From assembly GCA_026770615.1 (NCBI GenBank), contig MU631492.1, positions 148,442 through 164,166 of the forward strand: a stretch of 15,725 bases of DNA. Reading direction: 5' to 3'. Within the stretch, counting starts at the first letter, position 1. Every line of letters starts with the position of its first letter. Under the pieces are notes generated by a model. It had not been told where the DNA came from. It was given only the letters and a program-made list of their open reading frames with translations, and searched no databases. Below are positions 14,802-15,725 of this stretch, in pieces. This DNA comes from Pavlovales sp. CCMP2436. Its lineage: Eukaryota; Haptophyta; Pavlovophyceae; Pavlovales. The position numbers were made by a program, and so were the translations under genes.

Positions 14802-15169
14802 AAAAAAGGGCGATTAAACGGGTGTAACATAGCAGCCTACCGCCTAGCGTCTGTTCATGAACAGGCACCACGTATGGCCGCTAACGAAATCCGATGTAAG
14901 CCAATGTACGGCACCCTGCTACAACGTGTCGTCCAGCCTGCTCGCGGGACATGGGGTTCGCATTCAGGTGCATCAAATAACGGGGGTTGCATCTCTCCCA
15001 TATCACTCGCTGACAGGCGGCGCATCGTGGGCTGCGTCGTCGTGTGGCTACCAATCGAGCACACACAGTGTGAAAATATATAGAAACACGTCCGTCCCCT
15101 GATAGGTCTCCACATGACCCAAGCGTTGAGAAAATACTCGGATCAAGGGACCTTTGCAGAGCACACGGA
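14802..15169. other. Spacer between hAT-like element 2 and MITE copy 3
   Basis: About 370 bp. It holds one more TGTTCATGAACAG palindrome (14851-14863) and a GC-richer stretch (14870-15060) with overlapping open frames of 60-86 codons on both strands, none showing a domain. No gene is supported. Confidence 0.5.
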
Positions 15170-15338
15170 TACAGGGTGTCGCGGGCAATAAGAACAGCGT
15201 TTTTGAGACTGGAGCTAGTTTCTTAGCAAATTACATACAAACAATGCTTAAATTTCGCTAAAATTACTATTGAATGGCACACAAAATGAGGCTCATTTTC
15301 TTAACGTTACGATTTCTTATTGCACGCGACACCCTGTA
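15170..15338. mobile_element. MITE copy 3 (169 bp) with altered ends
   Basis: Ends TACAGGGTGTCGCGGGCAAT and ...GCACGCGACACCCTGTA. The interior matches copies 1 and 2 (AGCAAATTACATACAAA, AAATTACTATTGAA). Both ends carry TGTC/GACA where the other copies have GATC. Confidence 0.92.
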
Positions 15339-15409
15339 CCGTCCCCACCGAGTGTAGCCATCTTCATCAAGGCTAATTGCTGCTCAGGGTGGCTGAGCGC
15401 CCCCACCCA

Positions 15410-15465
15410 CTGCAGATATCATGAAAGCCAACGCCTAGGGCGTATGCGGGTGTGTTGAAGGGTCA
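15410..15465. repeat. Dispersed repeat shared (inverted) with the dehydrogenase intron
   Basis: CTGCAGATATCATGAAAGCC, then CCAACGCCTA, then GGTGTGTTGAAGGGTC; this is the reverse complement of the 263-327 blocks. Confidence 0.75.
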
Positions 15466-15483
15466 AACTAAGTAACTAACTAA

Positions 15484-15600
15484 CGAATGAACACGTGAAT
15501 GAGCCGCTCCGAGCTCCGCCCGAATGAGGCAAATGAACAGCCTCTGTTCACTGGCTCATGAATTCTGTTCATTCACTGCTCATGTCCCTTGGTTCATAAA
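15484..15600 (-). repeat. Partial copy of the TGTTCA-rich hAT-like interior
   Basis: It matches the reverse complement of about 14345-14440: GAGCCGCTCCGAGCTC, AATGAGGC, GAACAGCCTCTGTTCA and GGCTCATGAA appear in the same order. Confidence 0.75.
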
Positions 15601-15609
15601 TAATCGACC

Positions 15610-15725
15610 TGCTATATTTACTGATCGGGATTCAAGCTGGCGTCTGACTGTTCTAAATGTTGTGCTGGTCTGAGCACTGCGTCGCCCATTGCCTGCTGCG
15701 AGCCTTAGTCGGCTGCGCTGGCTTG
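15610..15725 (-). repeat. Dispersed 3'-tail repeat, copy F (inverted, continues off the right edge)
   Basis: Reverse complement of copy E, including the coding tail through CAAGCCAGCGCAGCCGACTA at the very end of the window. The body of the parent element should lie just beyond 15725 on the minus strand. Confidence 0.93.

Overview
The window looks like nuclear DNA from a GC-rich unicellular eukaryote, most likely an alga with a complex (secondary, red-type) plastid such as a haptophyte or a photosynthetic stramenopile. The reasons are GT-AG introns, eukaryote-only protein families (CST subunit STN1, MOZART2, SP-RING), no bacterial-style operons, and a predicted bipartite plastid leader with Phe after the signal peptide cleavage site. 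No species can be named from the sequence alone.

The left half (1-10469) carries six gene models, several of which need splicing to make sense. A FAD-dependent glycerol-3-phosphate dehydrogenase (minus strand, four exons visible, 3' end off the left edge) is divergent from a single-exon ChaC-type gamma-glutamylcyclotransferase. Next comes a convergent STN1 telomere-capping gene (minus), for which I propose a 118-nt intron that restores the family N-terminus. It is divergent from a small MOZART2-like gamma-tubulin-complex protein. A secreted or type I membrane protein with a long proline-rich stalk (minus) follows, and it is divergent from a predicted SUMO-ligase-like protein joining an SP-RING, a zinc finger, a G-patch and a C-terminal SUMO-interaction-like motif.

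The right third (about 10540-15725) has no intact gene. It is a nest of mobile-element remains: (i) a dispersed family whose longest copies start in a protein-coding tail ending in a TAA and continue into a conserved non-coding stretch of about 100 bp; (ii) three about 170-bp MITEs with TA-flanked terminal inverted repeats that begin CAGGG, two of them only 4 bp apart; (iii) two non-autonomous hAT-like elements (ends CAGTGTCGG...) in opposite orientation, packed with TGTTCA/TGAACA motifs; (iv) a frame-broken TTF-type zinc-finger ORF of the sort found in hAT transposases, flanked by CGGTCA-rich direct repeats. A further repeat is shared, inverted, between the dehydrogenase intron and the far right end.

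The genes do not form an evident pathway. The most noteworthy items are the SP-RING/zinc-finger/G-patch/SIM architecture, the plastid-type leader on a glycerol-3-phosphate dehydrogenase, the repeated splice-site sequences in that gene, and the co-varying MITE ends.
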